The translations under genes were made by a program, and so were the position numbers. 48,725 nucleotides of DNA. Origin: Candidatus Rubneribacter avistercoris (GTDB lineage Bacteria; Actinomycetota; Coriobacteriia; Coriobacteriales; Eggerthellaceae). Where the stretch lies: the NCBI GenBank assembly GCA_019115845.1, contig DXCU01000073.1:1-48725 (forward strand), given 5' to 3'. Every line of letters starts with the position of its first letter. Within the stretch, counting starts at the first letter, position 1. Below, one piece after another: positions 48,557 through 48,725 of the stretch. Under the pieces are notes generated by a model. That model ran no database searches, was not told the DNA's origin, and was given only the letters and a program-made list of their open reading frames with translations.

Positions 48557-48597
48557 ATCCTCCTCCATTTCCCGATAGTGAGCCCAATGTGACCAAG

Positions 48598-48725
48598 CTA
48601 TTCTTTCACACAGACGAAAAGTGAATCTATCTCATTTATGCCATTAACCTCCCGGGTGTTGTTGTTTCCCCAGATGAATGGCTTGTCGCTCGTTTTTAGA
48701 AATTCGCCTGATTCAATTTCTGGTT
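48598..48725 (-). CDS. C-terminal end of an unknown protein, cut by the window edge
   Basis: From the right edge the minus strand is open for 41 codons (PEIESGEFLKTSDKPFIWGN, then NNTREVNGINEIDSLFVCVKE) to TAG at 48598. The balanced composition looks coding, although the stretch is much lower in GC than the pilin genes. It ends 41 bp before the pilin ATG, so it could be the previous operon gene or a separate one. I do not recognise the family. Confidence 0.5.
   Translation of the reverse strand, partial: PEIESGEFLKTSDKPFIWGNNNTREVNGINEIDSLFVCVKE

Overview
The window is high-GC DNA from one chromosome. The gene set suggests an anaerobic, menaquinone-using actinobacterium of the Coriobacteriia, most likely Eggerthellaceae. 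It includes a classical menaquinone pathway, an NrdD-like protein, Actinobacteria-style GTG and leaderless starts, and LPXTG-variant surface proteins with a class C sortase. The family assignment is inference. Eight copies of the ParB-binding parS palindrome between 14.3 and 33.9 kb, together with rlmH, suggest the region lies close to the replication origin, although dnaA is not in the window.

Layout. 1-1006: the end of an insertion element and a LysR gene whose N-terminus it replaced. 1.5-7.0 kb (minus): an amino acid antiporter, a fused MenE-MenC protein and MenB. 7.4-8.9 kb: an accessory block with a ~150 bp palindromic element, a scrap of a ppc gene, an MNT/HEPN (type VII) toxin-antitoxin pair and a divergent small-peptide gene with a convergent antisense RNA (type I-like). 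9.1-16.2 kb (minus): ppc, then the tightly overlapping menF-menD-menH operon. MenF, MenD, MenH, MenC, MenE and MenB together convert chorismate to DHNA-CoA. 16.4-24.7 kb (minus): an RHH antitoxin-like gene, nhaA, a small NrdD-like protein, an ACT-domain protein, folE, an ArsB/SLC13-type permease, an exonuclease III homologue and rlmH, separated by degenerate GC-rich spacers and parS sites. 24.9-28.9 kb (plus): an L,D-transpeptidase and an alanine/glycine:Na+ symporter behind a glycine riboswitch.

28.9-33.9 kb is an accessory zone built of repeats. It holds three copies of a ~290-370 bp cassette, each encoding the same 27-residue membrane peptide with its own extended -10 promoter, a bidirectional terminator and a convergent antisense RNA. 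Around these lie palindromic elements, a decayed cell-wall 5'-nucleotidase gene with two in-frame TAG codons, and a DUF4143-type ATPase. The seven nucleotide differences between toxin copies are all synonymous, which strongly supports translation of the peptide. This multicopy type I-like system is the best candidate for something undescribed.

33.9-48.6 kb (minus) is a pilus/adhesin operon: a tip or minor pilin, a major pilin (LALTG), a class C sortase and a 3298-residue adhesin (LARTG). In the adhesin a BspA-type leucine-rich repeat cassette with lower GC is inserted inside a pilin-like Ig domain. The tail of another gene on the same strand enters at the right edge.
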